From the NCBI GenBank assembly GCA_018873245.2, contig JAEMBT020000007.1, forward strand, positions 10,299,129 through 10,363,128: a stretch of DNA of 64,000 bases, read 5' to 3'. Positions within the stretch are counted from its first letter, which is position 1. Every line of letters begins with the position of its first letter. Under the pieces are notes generated by a model. The model was not told the DNA's origin, did no database searches, and saw only the letters and a program-made list of their open reading frames with translations. The stretch is from Archegozetes longisetosus (taxonomy: Eukaryota > Arthropoda > Arachnida > Sarcoptiformes > Trhypochthoniidae). The position numbers and the translations under genes were made by a program. This document shows, one piece after another, positions 1-13,800 of the stretch.

Positions 1-1983
1 TTCATTTCATCTCAACCTCATCTATCACAATCTCTTAAACTAACGAATAAGAACCATTCAAAGAAATAGTCCTTTAATACAAAATATAAACGAAAACCAA
101 ATCCATTAATTATGACTTTTGATATTTTCTAGTTTTGTATCTAAAAACTAAATGCAGCTCGCCTTCACTTAATTGCTTTGCTATTTGAATAACTATTGAT
201 GCAAAATATCGTAATATAATGAACAGCACCATAACAACATATTTGATCGATTCGTTGCTCAATTGATTTTATGTAAGAAAATTGAACTCAATTGTAACAC
301 AAAGTCCTTACTATTATTACTATAGCTAAAAGTAATGAATTGAAACACAAAACCATATCTCGATGATGTGTTGCCAGCACACGCCTTGAGAGAGATCATA
401 AATCTAGAAGTTTCCAGATTCGTATGAATTTATAAGTCTAGGCAAAAGAAACTATTTATATATTTGACTTAAAGGTCTTTCATCCCTGCTATCTATCAAT
501 ATCCATTACAAGTGAAAACTTTATATAAAAAATAAGCCCAAATATGGACTTTAGAGTAGGGCTGTTCACGAAAATAAAATATCAAATAAAGTCAAATTAT
601 ATGATTATTTAGTAGAAAATGATGACTTTGCTAACAAGTCACAATAATTATTGTTTATAACAAACTTAAGTTCTTAGCTGAGAAAATAAATCTTTTCTAA
701 ACACTTGATTAGCTGAAGGATTTAAAAAGTTTGCTTTCAGAAAATTTCAATTAAATGTGTTCACTTCTAGATGTAATTCTTAGCTATAAAGGAAGAGGTG
801 TTTCTAAACTAGGGAATAAGAAAAGGAGCCACGAACAAGCTAAGGGTTGGTTAGGTTTAGAAAAATAATAAGCCTCAATACAATAAGACAAAATTGAGAG
901 ATCAGTACTTTCCACGAAGACTATACTTCGCCTAATCCACGTTTTTATACATTTAGAAAAATACAATTATCTGCAAAACCGTTCTTTAAATCTCTTGCTC
1001 TCATAAAACATTAATCAAAATTTTCGTTAATCATTTGTTAAGGCTTTCGTCAACAATCCAGCGAACAATTTAATGAACCATTTTTCTTTAAAGTAAATCA
1101 CTTCATTAGATATTAATATTTAAAATTATAAAATAACGAATATTTTTCTCAATTAATTTGAAAGACTTATACAGTATGTGGAATTTGATGGAATTCCTGT
1201 GTAAATTGTTGAAAAATTTGCACGCATAAGTTTTCAAGTAATTGACTATGGCACTTATGCGTCGAATTCAGTAGAGACAGAAAAATTTCCAAATACTCAT
1301 TAACTTTTAGCATATTTGTGATTTTCCAAGAACTTTAAAAAAAGAATTGTCATTTATCAGAGAATTGGCATCACAGCTCGATTTATTGGTTTTTCAAATC
1401 GTAAATAATGCGTTTCTTAGAAGAAAAAGATTAAAATACAAAAGCTCCACAATAAACAATAATTTATGGGATCATAAATTTAGAATGCATTATTACGGAA
1501 CCTGAAATACAAGTTAGTTTTTCAATTCTCACTAATAAACAACAAAACTCTAATAATAGCATTGAATTTTAAACTTCAACTCATTTCAATCATAATGTTT
1601 GCCCACAACTGAGTTAATTTAAAGTTAAAGTGCTTGCTATCAAATAAACCTCATATCAATTATGAAAACTGTAGGCTAACAAAACATAAAACTACTCATA
1701 GCAAAGGATTCTTGAACAATAATCATTATTTTAATACTTTTATGCAACGCCGTGCATATATTATAGACTTTTAGCACTGAAAGTTTAAACCCCAGCTTAG
1801 TATAGATTTTTGATAAATTATGGCTTTTAAATAGTTCAAAGGTGTGTGGACCTGAACAAACTGAACTTTACTTTTACGAGTATTGCATTATGGTTTAGAT
1901 CTAGTAATTGCTTGGAATACATAAATGGCAAACATCTAAAGAGCTGATGCACTGATTTTTATGTGTAATAATCATTTTTAGCC
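1..1983. other. AT-rich DNA, nothing recognised
   Basis: No gene, repeat array or structured element was supported on either strand. Confidence 0.6.
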
Positions 1984-2002
1984 TCAAGTTGAACCCATTG
2001 CT

Positions 2003-2161
2003 TCAAACGCGTCTTATGGTAGGTCTGGTTGTAATGAATCGGCAGATGCGCTGTTGAACTGCTTCCAGGTGTGCACTACTTTCTAACGAGATGTGCCTTT
2101 TTGTTCTTCTATGAGTACGCCTCACGGGCAAGTGGCGTTTGCGGAGCATTACGGCTACCAT
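2003..2161 (-). other. GC-rich island with a 52-codon Arg-rich ORF
   Basis: ATG to TGA on the minus strand, Arg/His-rich (MVAVMLRKRHLPVRRTHRRT at the start), in a ~170-bp patch of near 50% GC within ~30% GC DNA. A plus-strand frame of about 40 codons is open over the same patch. No homologue recognised; it may be a mobile-element fragment, small protein or regulatory island. Confidence 0.25.
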
Positions 2162-2239
2162 TATAATTATAATTTTATTTTTGCCTCAAGTTTTCACTTG
2201 AAAAAGGCCGTATTGCAGATGTAGAGGCTCTGAAAATTT

Positions 2240-4994
2240 TAAAAGGTTCAAGAAGTTGAGGGCAAATGGCAGGTGTGTCTGTGTTTGAGGTTCACTAAAT
2301 CATTTGAAGATAAACTAAACATACAGTTGAGATATCGGCAACAGAGATATATTGTTGTAAATAATAGAGATATAAAGAAATCGAGTTCTTCACAGAATAA
2401 GACGAATGCATCAATAATGAGAGATTAATTGGATAAATACAATATACATATTATTCAATCCACACAATTAGCACAAGTTTAAGTTTTAGTCTGTATAGAC
2501 TCCAGGCAATGGAAATTCGATATAATAAGTGGCGTAAATAACAGACGGTTAGCGGTGTTTTACTTCTTAATAATAGCATAATAGACTAATAGACGTACGT
2601 TTACAGTGAAATTTCGTATGACATTCAAGTTAAGTACGAGTGAAAACTGTAGTTTTATAGCTAGCTTGAGTCACTTTGCTAGCAGTAAATCAATTTAAAT
2701 AATATTGAAGTTTGTTATTCATTAATAATGCCATTAGCTTTTTAGATGAATACTAAACTATTTGATAGAGTCTTCCTCTCATTAGGTTACCGCTAACGAG
2801 TCAATAAATTGAAAATTATACCTAAACAAGGCAACAGAGCTGAGTTAACTTAAAACTTATCTATTCAGTAAACTTTAATGTATGCTTCGATGCAAGTTTT
2901 ACTTTATAATCAAATTTTAATTGTAACCAACTTCTCAAACGAAACACATCTTTTAATGAATTTTTTTTCAACAAAATTTCTAAGGAATGTTTGTCTATCG
3001 ATCGATTTAAAGACTCAGTTTATTAAGTTCTATGTTGTAGTCAATGTAAACTACTGTACATGTTATCAAACGTTTGCCCAAAGTTTACAGTTTCTCATTA
3101 ATTAGACAGACTTAGAAAATGGTTCAAATACAAATGTTTGTCAACAAACTCTGCATAAACACTGGAATTAAAAGATAAAAATTCTAATAAACGGCTCGAG
3201 AACTTTGTTGATTAAAATAGAAAACTAGTGACACCGAAATTTCTGTCTGAAACTCTGCAAATCCAGGGACAGACTATTATCTTTGGCACTGATCGAAACT
3301 CTATCGATCCGACTTTTATGTCTTTGTTTAAAGACATTAAGACAAAGCATATAAGAAAAGTCTCAGTTTTGTAATAAAAAGTGAAAACAGTGCTCATATT
3401 ACTGTAAAAATTTAATCCTAACTCACAAAGTGACTGCTTTTTACTCATTAAATGGATTGTAAGAAATCCAAACAAACTGAAATTTGTGCACAAATGTCAA
3501 GTAGTTTTGACTTATAAAATATTTATATAACTGCATTATAGTATTAATAATTGTTATTTAGATTTGTTTTTCTACTAAACTTATTGGATAGAGCTGAACA
3601 CTGAATATCTTACAAATCACAAAAATCATTACCAAAAAATTGTTTGTAAATTATATCCTACGAGCAAAAAATCCATACTTTATGCCCAAATTATAATGTA
3701 TAAGATATATAAGTTTAATTGCATTTTCATGTGTAGAATATTCTATATTGAAAGGAAAAGTGATGTAAAAGCGTGTAATTGAGTACTGTTCATATGTATC
3801 GATTAGTAAAACTTGCCTACTTATTAGTCTAGTATAGACCCTAATGTACATATTAATAATAGTTGCAATTAAAAAAGAATTTTATTTCCAATTAATTTGC
3901 TCTCATTATTTAATTTTACTTTCAGCTTTTCATCAAGCAATTCATAACGTTTTGCCCAGAATCGATTGCTAGGGAACTACGAGGCAAACAATTTAAGTAT
4001 TAGTTGCAATTGCGTTGAAAAATTCTCGAAATAGTTGGTCTATTATATTCTGTTTCAACAGAATATGGAATATATTCAGATCATTATAAATAGAATAAAT
4101 TCTGATCAGATGCAGTTCATTATAATTTATTATTCAGAGGTATTATTCGAATTGAGTTACTCTAAATCACATTTCGGAATGCAGTGAACCTTATGCCGCA
4201 GTGCCAGTAGAGCATATTTTTATTGAAGCCAAATAACACGAAACTGCAAAATGAATTCTGAAGCTGTATTGAGAGCTTTGTATAATAGCATTACGTGATT
4301 CCCGCATAATGCTCAATATTCTCATTCATAGATATCCTTATTATCCATTAAAAAATAAATAATATATTAATATATCGTAAGAATAAGTATAAGGTTTTGA
4401 ATATTTAGAACAACGCCTACATTTGTAAAAGTCTAGAACAATGTGAGAAACAGATCATCTAAATTATCTTTCCTAACATCAACCAACATATCATCTACAG
4501 AGTAAAAGCTCCAAAAGAACAAGTCTTATGTAACTAAACTTCTCTATTAATATATGCGACTTTCGGAAAATAATATTTTGTCTCTTATTGGGTTATCGCT
4601 TGTTTTCCTCTAAGTCGTCCGCCAGTCAAGAGTTATGAGAACTGAGTTAGTATAAAGAAATGACTGAGTTAGCGATCCCCAGATGTCCGAAAAGTGGCAA
4701 AGAAAAGAAATGATCGATAAATAAGAATCGATTGAAAGGCCTCTGTTATCCCTTTTGACCAACAACTATCAGTTTGGGTTTATATTTGTTGACTTGGTAC
4801 TCAAATTTTTGCATTAAAACTGAGAATTTTATTGGCATAATATTCTGGTTGGAGACAAGCATTAGATGCGAGTTTGACATAACTGCACATATAAACTAGT
4901 GTCGGATGCTCACAGTAGTGAAGCAATTAGAGTTCACTAGAGTGGAAAACAATATCGTTGAATCGGTGTGAAAGATCAAAGTAGAATAATAGTA
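2240..4994. other. AT-rich DNA, nothing recognised
   Basis: Only short frames without protein character. No repeats were noticed beyond scattered AT runs. Confidence 0.6.
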
Positions 4995-5168
4995 CAGTCG
5001 TATCTCCACATAGTTTACTCCCTTCTAGTCAGTTTTCATTATAGTCTAAGCAATATTCTAATCCCTAAACACGTCAGCTAACACAAAGTATCCTCTCTCT
5101 AGTGTAGCCGAGTTGTAGTCAGTCCAAAATGTCGGTGTCCAGCGATTCACTTTATCGAGGTATTACTG
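4995..5168. mobile_element. pogo/Tigger-like MITE, 174 bp
   Basis: The left end is TA-CAGTCGTATCTCCACATAG and the right end is the complement of CAGTAATACCTCGATAAAGT followed by TA. Its length nearly equals the 32141-32317 copy. Non-coding. Confidence 0.75.
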
Positions 5169-5394
5169 TAGGTCACAGCGAAAGGCTTTTGGATTTAAAA
5201 ACACTGAAATAGACGTGAGTTGTACTGAATTTTAGCCCACACACAGTATAATTAACATGAGTTATGAGTTGTTTCAGGTTTAATATTTATTTTGATGATC
5301 ATTACTGACGAATTGGTAAATATTGATTGAAAATAAATCAAAAGAGAGCGCAAAATTTAAAAATAGATAATTTAAAAACAAATTCTTTGGTTCT

Positions 5395-5950
5395 ATCTAA
5401 TGTCTAGAATATGATGGATCTGAAGCGGAACCAACTTCTACTAAAATAAGAGATATTGATGATAGTTAGAAGAAGTGGCATTCAATGTAAATCTATTTTG
5501 ATAGTCATATCGAAAAAAGAGATTAAGCAGCTTCTGAATGGATTGTTGGGCAGATTATTTTAGAACTTTTGATTAACTGTGATACGACTAGTTGCAAAGG
5601 ACTAGTAGTGGCTGCAAAGCATGTTCAATAGCACTTCTATGGCAACACTAAAATCAACAAGAATTACTTATTCTGCAGCGTACCTTTAGGAATAACTCAC
5701 CCAATTCATACAGTTTACAGCAATTCTAATTTTCATTTGCCAGTTACAGACAGAGTTCATTTCAGATGAATTACACGATAGAAAAGAAAGTTAGGACAAC
5801 ACCCTTAAAGCTTTTCTCGTTATTTAAATCGTTGAGCCATGAATTTGAAATCGTCAAATAAAATGCTCATTCTAACGAAGTTTTGCCGTTTTTCGCCATC
5901 ATTACTGATAATTATGTTGAAGAGAACACTCGATTGAAGGGAACCAAAGA
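5395..5950 (+). pseudogene. Possible decayed coding remnant
   Basis: Protein-like fragments in the plus strand (YDGSEAEPTSTKIRDIDDS near 5410-5470; an interrupted frame near 5765-5950 including FAIITDNYVEENTRLKGTKD). The frames are interrupted and no family is recognised. It could be a dead DNA-transposon gene or chance. Confidence 0.2.
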
Positions 5951-6290
5951 TTAGTAGTAATTGAGATACACTAATATAAAAGTAAAGCTTAAAAACTAAT
6001 ATCGGATTTGATGTGTTTCACGTAATGGTAGACTGAAAATCAAATTTGTGAGCATGGATAGTGTCCAAGCTGTAGCCTAGAAAAGAGAAACTAATTTTCC
6101 ATCTTTCTTGCCGACACATGTAATGCATACTCATATTTCTAAACGTCATTTCTTTGATCTTTACGAAAAAATTCGACTCAACCTAATGCTTGTTAAGACT
6201 GAAAATAGTTTTGCTATCAATTAAATAGTAACTCACAGCGAAAATTCAATAAATTAATCTAACAAATAGAGGTTTGTCTGAATAAACAAA

Positions 6291-6361
6291 GGAAGAGAGA
6301 GAGCGAGAGAGAGAGAGAGAGCGAGCGAGAGAGAGAGAGAGCGAGCGAGAGAGAGAGAGAA
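6291..6361. repeat. (GA)n microsatellite with higher-order GAGCGAGC interruptions
   Basis: About 70 bp of GA dinucleotides. The GCGAGCGAG interruption occurs twice at ~20-24 bp spacing, so a larger unit has duplicated. Confidence 0.95.
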
Positions 6362-9040
6362 TAGTGGATAATAAAAGCATCTTCAATTACATAGTGAGCA
6401 AGAAATGCTTTGTATGATTTAAAAAGAATAAGTTCACTCTTTCGATGTGATTTGATGTGGTTTTCTCTCACATAAGATTCATGTGAAGTCATTTTGTTTG
6501 TAGCCCTCATCATACCATCCTATAAAATCCAAACCAATCTATCTAACGATGAAATGTTATTAAATTGGAAGATGGAATAGAATCCTGTCTGCTTGGATTG
6601 AGGATCACAAACATAGCTGAAGAAAAACATTAGTTCGATATTCCGCTACACTATTTTCCTACGCATTAGACCCGCCAACAAATTAGATAACTTACAAGCT
6701 TTGAATCATCTTTTCTTTAGAAAATACTGAATAAGTTCTACAATTGATTGCATGACATGACTCATAGTTAGATTATTTTACTTTTTATACAAAAATAAGC
6801 TAAAGTTTCTAAGATCTTCACTCAAAAACAACATCATTAAAAGTGAACTTAAACAAATAGTATTTTTAACAATAGACTAAATCTTGGCAAATAGTCATGT
6901 AAAACAAGTTGTTCTTTAGAATTACAATAAGATCGCTGGCCATATAGAATATGTTTTTCTGCTAATAAAAGAGTGGTATCTGAGTTGTTAGAAATTTTGA
7001 TGATACATAAGTGCCAACAGAGCTAAGTCTCTGTCTCTTAGCTACAAAGTAACCTACCTTATTTTGCACACAAATCAGTGCTGATCATTACTTTTTGATT
7101 CTAAATTGTCGTTTTCTACCAATACATTAGAATACACAGTACTTTAAGTATGCAAATGCAACACAAATGTGAGAGATGCTCAATAAAGTAAGATTATTCT
7201 CAATAAAAGGACACTACTTCTGAGGATCAAATCGCAAACAAGAAATAAAGTCAGAAGTGGTTAGACTTTACAAGCAATAAGTAATAGAAAGCATTTTTAG
7301 AGTAGTTTACTATTACCAGTATGAGAAATATTGTCATTTTCCTATGGCTTATACAGTAATGTATGACTGTCTGGATCTTAATAGAAAATTTATATTCTAC
7401 CCAACACTTAAACATATATCCATAAGTATAAATAGTAGCTTTTGTTTCTGCTTACGACCGTTACGCATTGGTTAAGCACACCTTTTAGCTAAAAAACCAT
7501 CACCAATATAACTAACTTGTCTATAATCTAGGCAACAAAATACTGACTATGCATCTATTTGTTCATCATATTCTTCTGGGTTAGTAGATACGACGTCTTG
7601 GATAGCACGGGTTAGGGATAGCAGGGGATAGTATTGTGAAAATAGTTTTTGCTTTCCTTCTTGACAGTCAGATGATTATGATATATAAAGAGAGATATGC
7701 CATTCGTTTTCGTTTTGGCAGCAGTATGTCATCCAAACTTGCTTTTAACAATTTTTCTACTATATTACAATTGATGAATATCGCATTACCATTCCTAACA
7801 GTTTCTCCAGATTTGCAACAAAATAACACTTCTCTAATGTAGTTTCTTGTAAAATACAATTTCTCTGCCTTAAGAAGTTTTGTATGAAGAAGAAGAACTT
7901 TAATACTCGCATCCTGTAGTCTATTCAGTGTAAGTTACTATTGTGTTCATTTCTATTGTTATTGGTTTTATATTTCCAGTCGATTTTCTCTCAAATATCC
8001 AAAGAAGTTAACTCACATAAAAAAATGTTGACTTTTATATGTTGAAAACGAAAATAATTATAAATGGTTTTAAGGATGAAATTTTAGACTCAGTATGAAA
8101 TAATAAAAATGGCTCATCATATGAGAGAGTATTAAACAACAAAATGTCAATAAGATATTCACTGCAGATACTAAATAAACACTTCTCTCTAGACATCATT
8201 CTCACTAAAAGCACAAAAAAATAATTACCAAAAAACAAATTTTCAGACTTTTAAACGCCTCTAAAAATGAACATTAAACTTAATTTTAAGATAAGAGACA
8301 GCCTTTCACTCTGAAGCGTCGAGCCTTTTAAGAACCGTTTGAAAATGAGTTGAACAAAAATATTTTTTAAAACATCAAATCAAGAGTCATTAGCAGTTAA
8401 TAGCTTGTTGTGCCCTTAGATTATCAGAACAATCATCAAAATTAATGGCAATAGACATGAAAGTTTGTGTTTGTTTAGAGGCTTCAAATCAGGTCGCAAT
8501 TGAATACTTAGCACAACATGGCCTCAGCTTAACAGAGATATACCAATGTATACACCATACACTATAGCATAGTATTACATAGTTTTATATACTATGTATA
8601 GCATAGCATTGTAGATCTCATACGATATATACAGAGTATATTAGTTTAAACGGCATATACACCACACAAAATATATAAGTTTTAGTGCACTATCGGCTAA
8701 AAACTACTGCTTCTGCTCTGCTCTTAGTAGTACCTCAACGACTGAATAGATAGACATTAGAAAAAAACAAATAGCAAATTTTTAAATATTTAAAAATCAA
8801 TTCAATTCTTCCTTACCTATCTTAGTAGCATGAGAACACGTTAATAATACTGATATTAACAATAACGTGTAGCCCATCATAACATTCCTAATTGTCTGGT
8901 CAGTTGATGGTGTCTTGGACCGATTAGGCTCCAAAAATTTGACGATTACAATAGACCAACAAATGTAATAAACAACAGAAAAAGTTGTGTTAACACAGAG
9001 TGGTAGTTATTTTCTCGCACGCCTTCAATATATGTGAAGC
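6362..9040. other. AT-rich DNA, minor palindromes only
   Basis: Contains two 8-bp stem hairpins (TACATAGT/ACTATGTA near 8577-8599; ACACGTTA/TAACGTGT at 8836-8870). The 60-70-codon frames near 7.6-7.9 kb overlap on both strands and look like chance. Confidence 0.5.
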
Positions 9041-9052
9041 CTTATAATGAGA

Positions 9053-9260
9053 ACCTTATAGTGAACGCACTCTAACTCTGAATTTCTCCTTAAACGCTAA
9101 ACTTCGCCGTCTAGTTAGCCGAGAGAGTCAGCCGTTGTTCGAACGAACCATAGGATGCAGAGCTCACTCACATGGGAAGGGCTTCATCTCGAATCTGCCA
9201 ACGCCTGTGACGTCAAACGTAGCTATTGATCGCTAGAATTGCAGCTTCTTTTCATAATCG
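9053..9260 (+). other. GC-rich island with open frame and a CRE-like site
   Basis: About 200 bp of raised GC with a ~62-codon plus-strand frame lacking an ATG (LVSRESQPLFERTIGCRAHS, NLPTPVTSNVAIDR) ending TAG near 9238. It contains a perfect TGACGTCA (9208-9215). It could be a mobile-element fragment, an exon or an enhancer; I cannot decide. Confidence 0.3.
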
Positions 9261-10821
9261 AACAGTAGTATAACAGTTGTTTTTAATAGCTGCACAAATA
9301 CAGGCTAAATAGCAAAATACAACTGAACGCACTCAACAAGCACTGCAGCACAACTACAGGCGATACCTCAGTTCAGCTGGTTCAATCAATTTAAAGACTT
9401 TTCTACAACCTCGTAACTCAAACGCCAAATACTTATAGTTTTACTCCATATTATCTCTTCTAAATGTCATTCATAGAAACTAAATTGGTTTTCTTACTCT
9501 AATTAGTTTTTCAACCTTATCAACACAAATATTTGTCAAGTAATACCCCTTTCGCGCTTTAATATTACTCTTTTTACAGTCTGATATGAATTTTCTTGGA
9601 AAAGCTGTTTAGATAACTACGAAAGTCGTTTCTTGTAAGATATCTCATATCAAAATCAAAAGTTATAATTGTTGCATCTTAAATTTGCGGAAGAATATCA
9701 ATATGATAGCTTAAAACATATAACTGGCAAATAAACTTGTACTTCAAAGTTGTTAAGTTTTTCCATTTCAATTCAGATAAATACTTTTGACATATTATAT
9801 GCAACTTAATAGCATCGCTATTACAATAGTTAATCACGTATAAATATTATACATGTAGATATCATAAGTGTTCATAGTTATTTTATAGCGACGTAAAATT
9901 TGATATGTAATACTTACTATTTTCGTCATTTAACGTAACATGAATGTTTTTAAATAATTTTAAAAATATGTGCAAAATTATTAGGACAACTAATCAATAA
10001 ATAGATAATTTAATTAAAATTGAAAAATGCTCTAATGAAGCCGAAAGCATCATGTTAGTAGTAGTGGCTCATTCTCTTCAAACGAGTTAATTGTCTGGTT
10101 TCCTGTATTAACTGTCTCAGATTGTCGTCTATGATTAGTTACTTGACTTAAAATCTTCTGTTCATCCGATAAATATCCGGTGCTTTCGGATATTCCATAA
10201 CAAAAATACATAAACAGTCCTGAAATGAATGAGAAGTAACTTCTTTATTGTTTTATTTAAATTTGTTCTGAATAAAAATGTTACAGAAGTATAAGATAAG
10301 AGTTGAACAGAAAAAGTTTGATGTATAAAATATACAAAAATGAGATAATTATAAACTTCTAAGTAAACCAATAGCATAGGAGTATAAGAAATTAAAGTAA
10401 AAGTAAAGTAATGTATAAAATATGAGTAGAAATAAACTAGGATAAAGCATAATTGACAAAAACCCAAAAAAAGATTATTCTTGTGTTAATACAATTCTTC
10501 AAATGAAATTAATTTAGATAAAAAACATCATTTGCTAATCATCTTTCTAAACATTTAAATAAAACCGAAACAATTGATACAATTCAGATCATAAACTATA
10601 AGCTCGAACGACTTCAAAAAAAACTTTTAAAATACAATATATATCATTGTCAAGACTACTGCCTACGATTTAAAATATTCAAAAATATAATGACATTTGA
10701 TTTGAAGTGACAAAACGAATTGAAGATGAATGAATAAATTATCTTCAAATCTGAATTAAAATTCAATTGAACCAAAAACAATCTAATAGCTGATTTGAGA
10801 GTTTATACAGAAGGAGCTTGA
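9261..10821. other. Downstream flank of the CAT gene, no gene seen
   Basis: Presumably includes the CAT 3' UTR. AATAAA occurs on the minus strand at 10244-10249 and 10252-10257, over 560 nt past the stop. Otherwise nothing is recognised. Confidence 0.5.
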
Positions 10822-13800
10822 CTAGTGATTTATGGCAACAGAATTGTTTTTAGTTTCATATTTGACAATCGGCTGCTTATTTTTATCATTCCTCTCATTG
10901 CTGTTCCAAACACCATAGAGTACATATATGCTTAGTCCTAGAAAGTCAATGCAAGTATAACCAGAAGTCAAAATCAGCCAAAGAAATAGATTTAAAGTAC
11001 AAGTAAAGTCAAACATTTCAGCTCTTATTAAACAACACAAAAGAGCAACAGTCTGATAGTTGAAATTTAGAAAAAATTAAAAAAAAGAGACTGACCGATA
11101 AACATCCAAACACCGAATCTGATCCAAGTCATCGTTGATAATTTGAGCATTAAGTAAAAGTTTACAAACATACTCAAAACAGGTACCCACGGAACCAAAG
11201 GAACCTAATATTTAAATACAATTGATTTAGTACAACAGATTGATTGTTCTTTGCGAATCGCAATTTTGAATGAAAACCTGAAATGATATTTTCTTGGCTG
11301 AAGATGGTTGCATTGCTAAGGCAATTATGGTAACGATCAACAGTGAAAATACAAAGACTACACCAACAATGGAAGTAACTTCTAAATTGGCTAATTGAGT
11401 CTCGAGTCCAACAAGCAACGAATCGAGTAATATTAGAAGAGCACCTATTCGTTAAATCCATATTAATTGATCAGCTTCATTTATAAAATACATTAATCCT
11501 AATTCATACTGATTGAGATGATGAGTAAGACTGAAACTTTTGAAGAGAGCGGTGTTGGACGCGTTAAATGGTCGGTATTAAAGCATTGACGCAACACATC
11601 GGTCATCGTATAAACTTCATTATCAGTTGAATCGCTCGAACTGCCGACAAAGTTTACCGACTTATCGGATCCTGGAGATGGAAAGGTTTCCATTTTTTCG
11701 TCTTTATATCTATAAATATTGAACTATTTAGAGCAGATAGCCTACAAGTAGTGGGAATATGGGTTAAGCAAACATTTTGAGAAACTCACTCTTTATCATT
11801 GTTAGCATTAAGCGGTTCAACTTCATTAGAATCGCTTGCAACAACGTCTGAATTAGACAATCCGATACGATCTGCCAAATAACTATATCTAAATAACAAC
11901 ACATTGGAACAGATACGTGAACAACAGATAAACAGAAAGCGTCCTCAAGGATGAGCTGGCATAAAATGAGCTCACATTGATAGCAAACAATGATTATTCT
12001 GAAAATTACCTCAATACCAGAACTGACACAGCTACCAAAGTGTAGGCTAAAAGTGTACCTAATATTCAAATAAATGATAACAAATCAAGTTTACAGAGCA
12101 AAACAAACAATCAAAATAAGGTCGAGTACCGATTGACATCATATCAGCTAACTCTTTGACATCGAACATGGCTGCCATTCCACCAGCTAATAGTCCAGAT
12201 AGTATTGTTGCTGTTAATGGTGTCTTGAGTCTTGGGTGAACATTGGACAAAAACCTGAAGATAACGCCGTCGCTGGCCATAGCATAGAGAACACGGGGTA
12301 ACGGAAACATGGCTCCCAGAAGGCTAGTTGACAGACCTGTCAGGGCACCGATCGATATAATCCATTTGGCAACAGGCCACCCCACGTGATCAAACACATA
12401 TGGTAGTGGAGCACCTTTTGTCAGCTCTTCTGTTTGCAAATAGTAGGGCATTATCAGAGTCTGAACTGCGGACACACCAAAATATGCCAAGAATACGAAT
12501 AAGAGTGAGAACACAATACTGATCGGGATCGAGCGCTGAGGATTTCTGGCTTCTTCTCCAGTTGTCGCGATCACATCAAACCCAATAAATCCTATAATTA
12601 AACAATATTCAAACACCAATCATTAAAACTTTGAACCAACATACCATAGAAACAAGTGGCGGCCCCAGCCATCATTCCAGAGAACCCAAAAGGAAAGAAT
12701 CCTCCAGTTCCCTGTTCGGGGTGTTTTATCTCTTCAGCAGGAATATTCCAATTGTGAAAATCAATTTTGAATGAACCAGCAATCACTACAAACAGTACGA
12801 CTAACAGATTGAGACCAGTGAACACAGAGTTGAAACGAGTGGACTCTTTGACTCCAACCGCCAGCATAACTAAGCGATTACAATTTTCAGTTCAAAAATA
12901 CTTATAATCCATTCAGTGAGTCATTTTGTTTACCTGTTAGCAACAAAGTTATGCCAAATGCAAGAAAATCAGGATAAGAAGAAAGTCCGCTCACATCCAT
13001 AGGCATCCATTGTCTGAAATGCGCTTGAATCGTTCCGTTCACAAGTGAGTCTATATAACCGCTGTAGCCTCTGGCCACCGAAGCAGTGCCTAAAACCAAT
13101 TTCAAATAATCAAACCTGTCAGCCTTTCAAACAAATCAATCATTAATACCAATAACATATTCGAGAACAAGATTCCATCCTATGACGAATGCCATGAATT
13201 CTCCTGTAAACGAAGTGCAGATATTATAAGTTGTTAGTCTTATAACAATCTAAACTCTCAAACCTACCAACAGTTACGTATGAATAGACATAAGCTGATC
13301 CCGCTTTGGGAACTCGTGCCCCGAATTCAGCATAACAGAGGCCTAACAAAAATTAAGTTTCATTTAATGATGACTCCAATTTAATCATTATTTGCGAAAG
13401 ATATTACCTGCAAAGACTGAGGCGACAGCAGCTACGAAAAAATAAGATCATTATTTTAAGAGTTCTATATTTTTTGCTTCATTTCAGCATTAATTTAGTT
13501 TCAACTTATATCTCACTATTTTTCAGTCGATTCCATTTATAGATAAGATAAAGAAAAAACTTGTGATTAAAACTAATAAACAAGTTTTTAATTTTATCTA
13601 GAAATCCTAAAATGGAAAAAATTTGGAATATTCTTGAAGACGAGATTTACAGACAAACAATACTAAACTTATACTTTAATTTGGATTGCTTAATGTGGTT
13701 TCGTATAATTATAGATTGGCTGTAGATCGAAACTTGAAATTTGTTATTTATAGGTTCTTGACTTTCACTCAAAAATGTTTAAAAATAAATTTCAATAAAT

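Noticed and set aside
6259-6513. 84-codon Ser/Leu-rich frame
   Set aside because: Translation of the (GA)n microsatellite.
7636-7859. Overlapping frames on both strands
   Set aside because: Mutually exclusive, short and motif-free.
9120-9170. tRNA-like B-box (GTTCGAAC) near a weak A-box
   Set aside because: Box spacing is far too short and no cloverleaf can be drawn.
10162-10467. 101-codon hydrophobic frame on the minus strand past the CAT gene
   Set aside because: No ATG start (begins at TTG). Phe/Tyr/Leu-rich composition is what T-rich DNA gives by chance; it lies in the CAT 3' flank.
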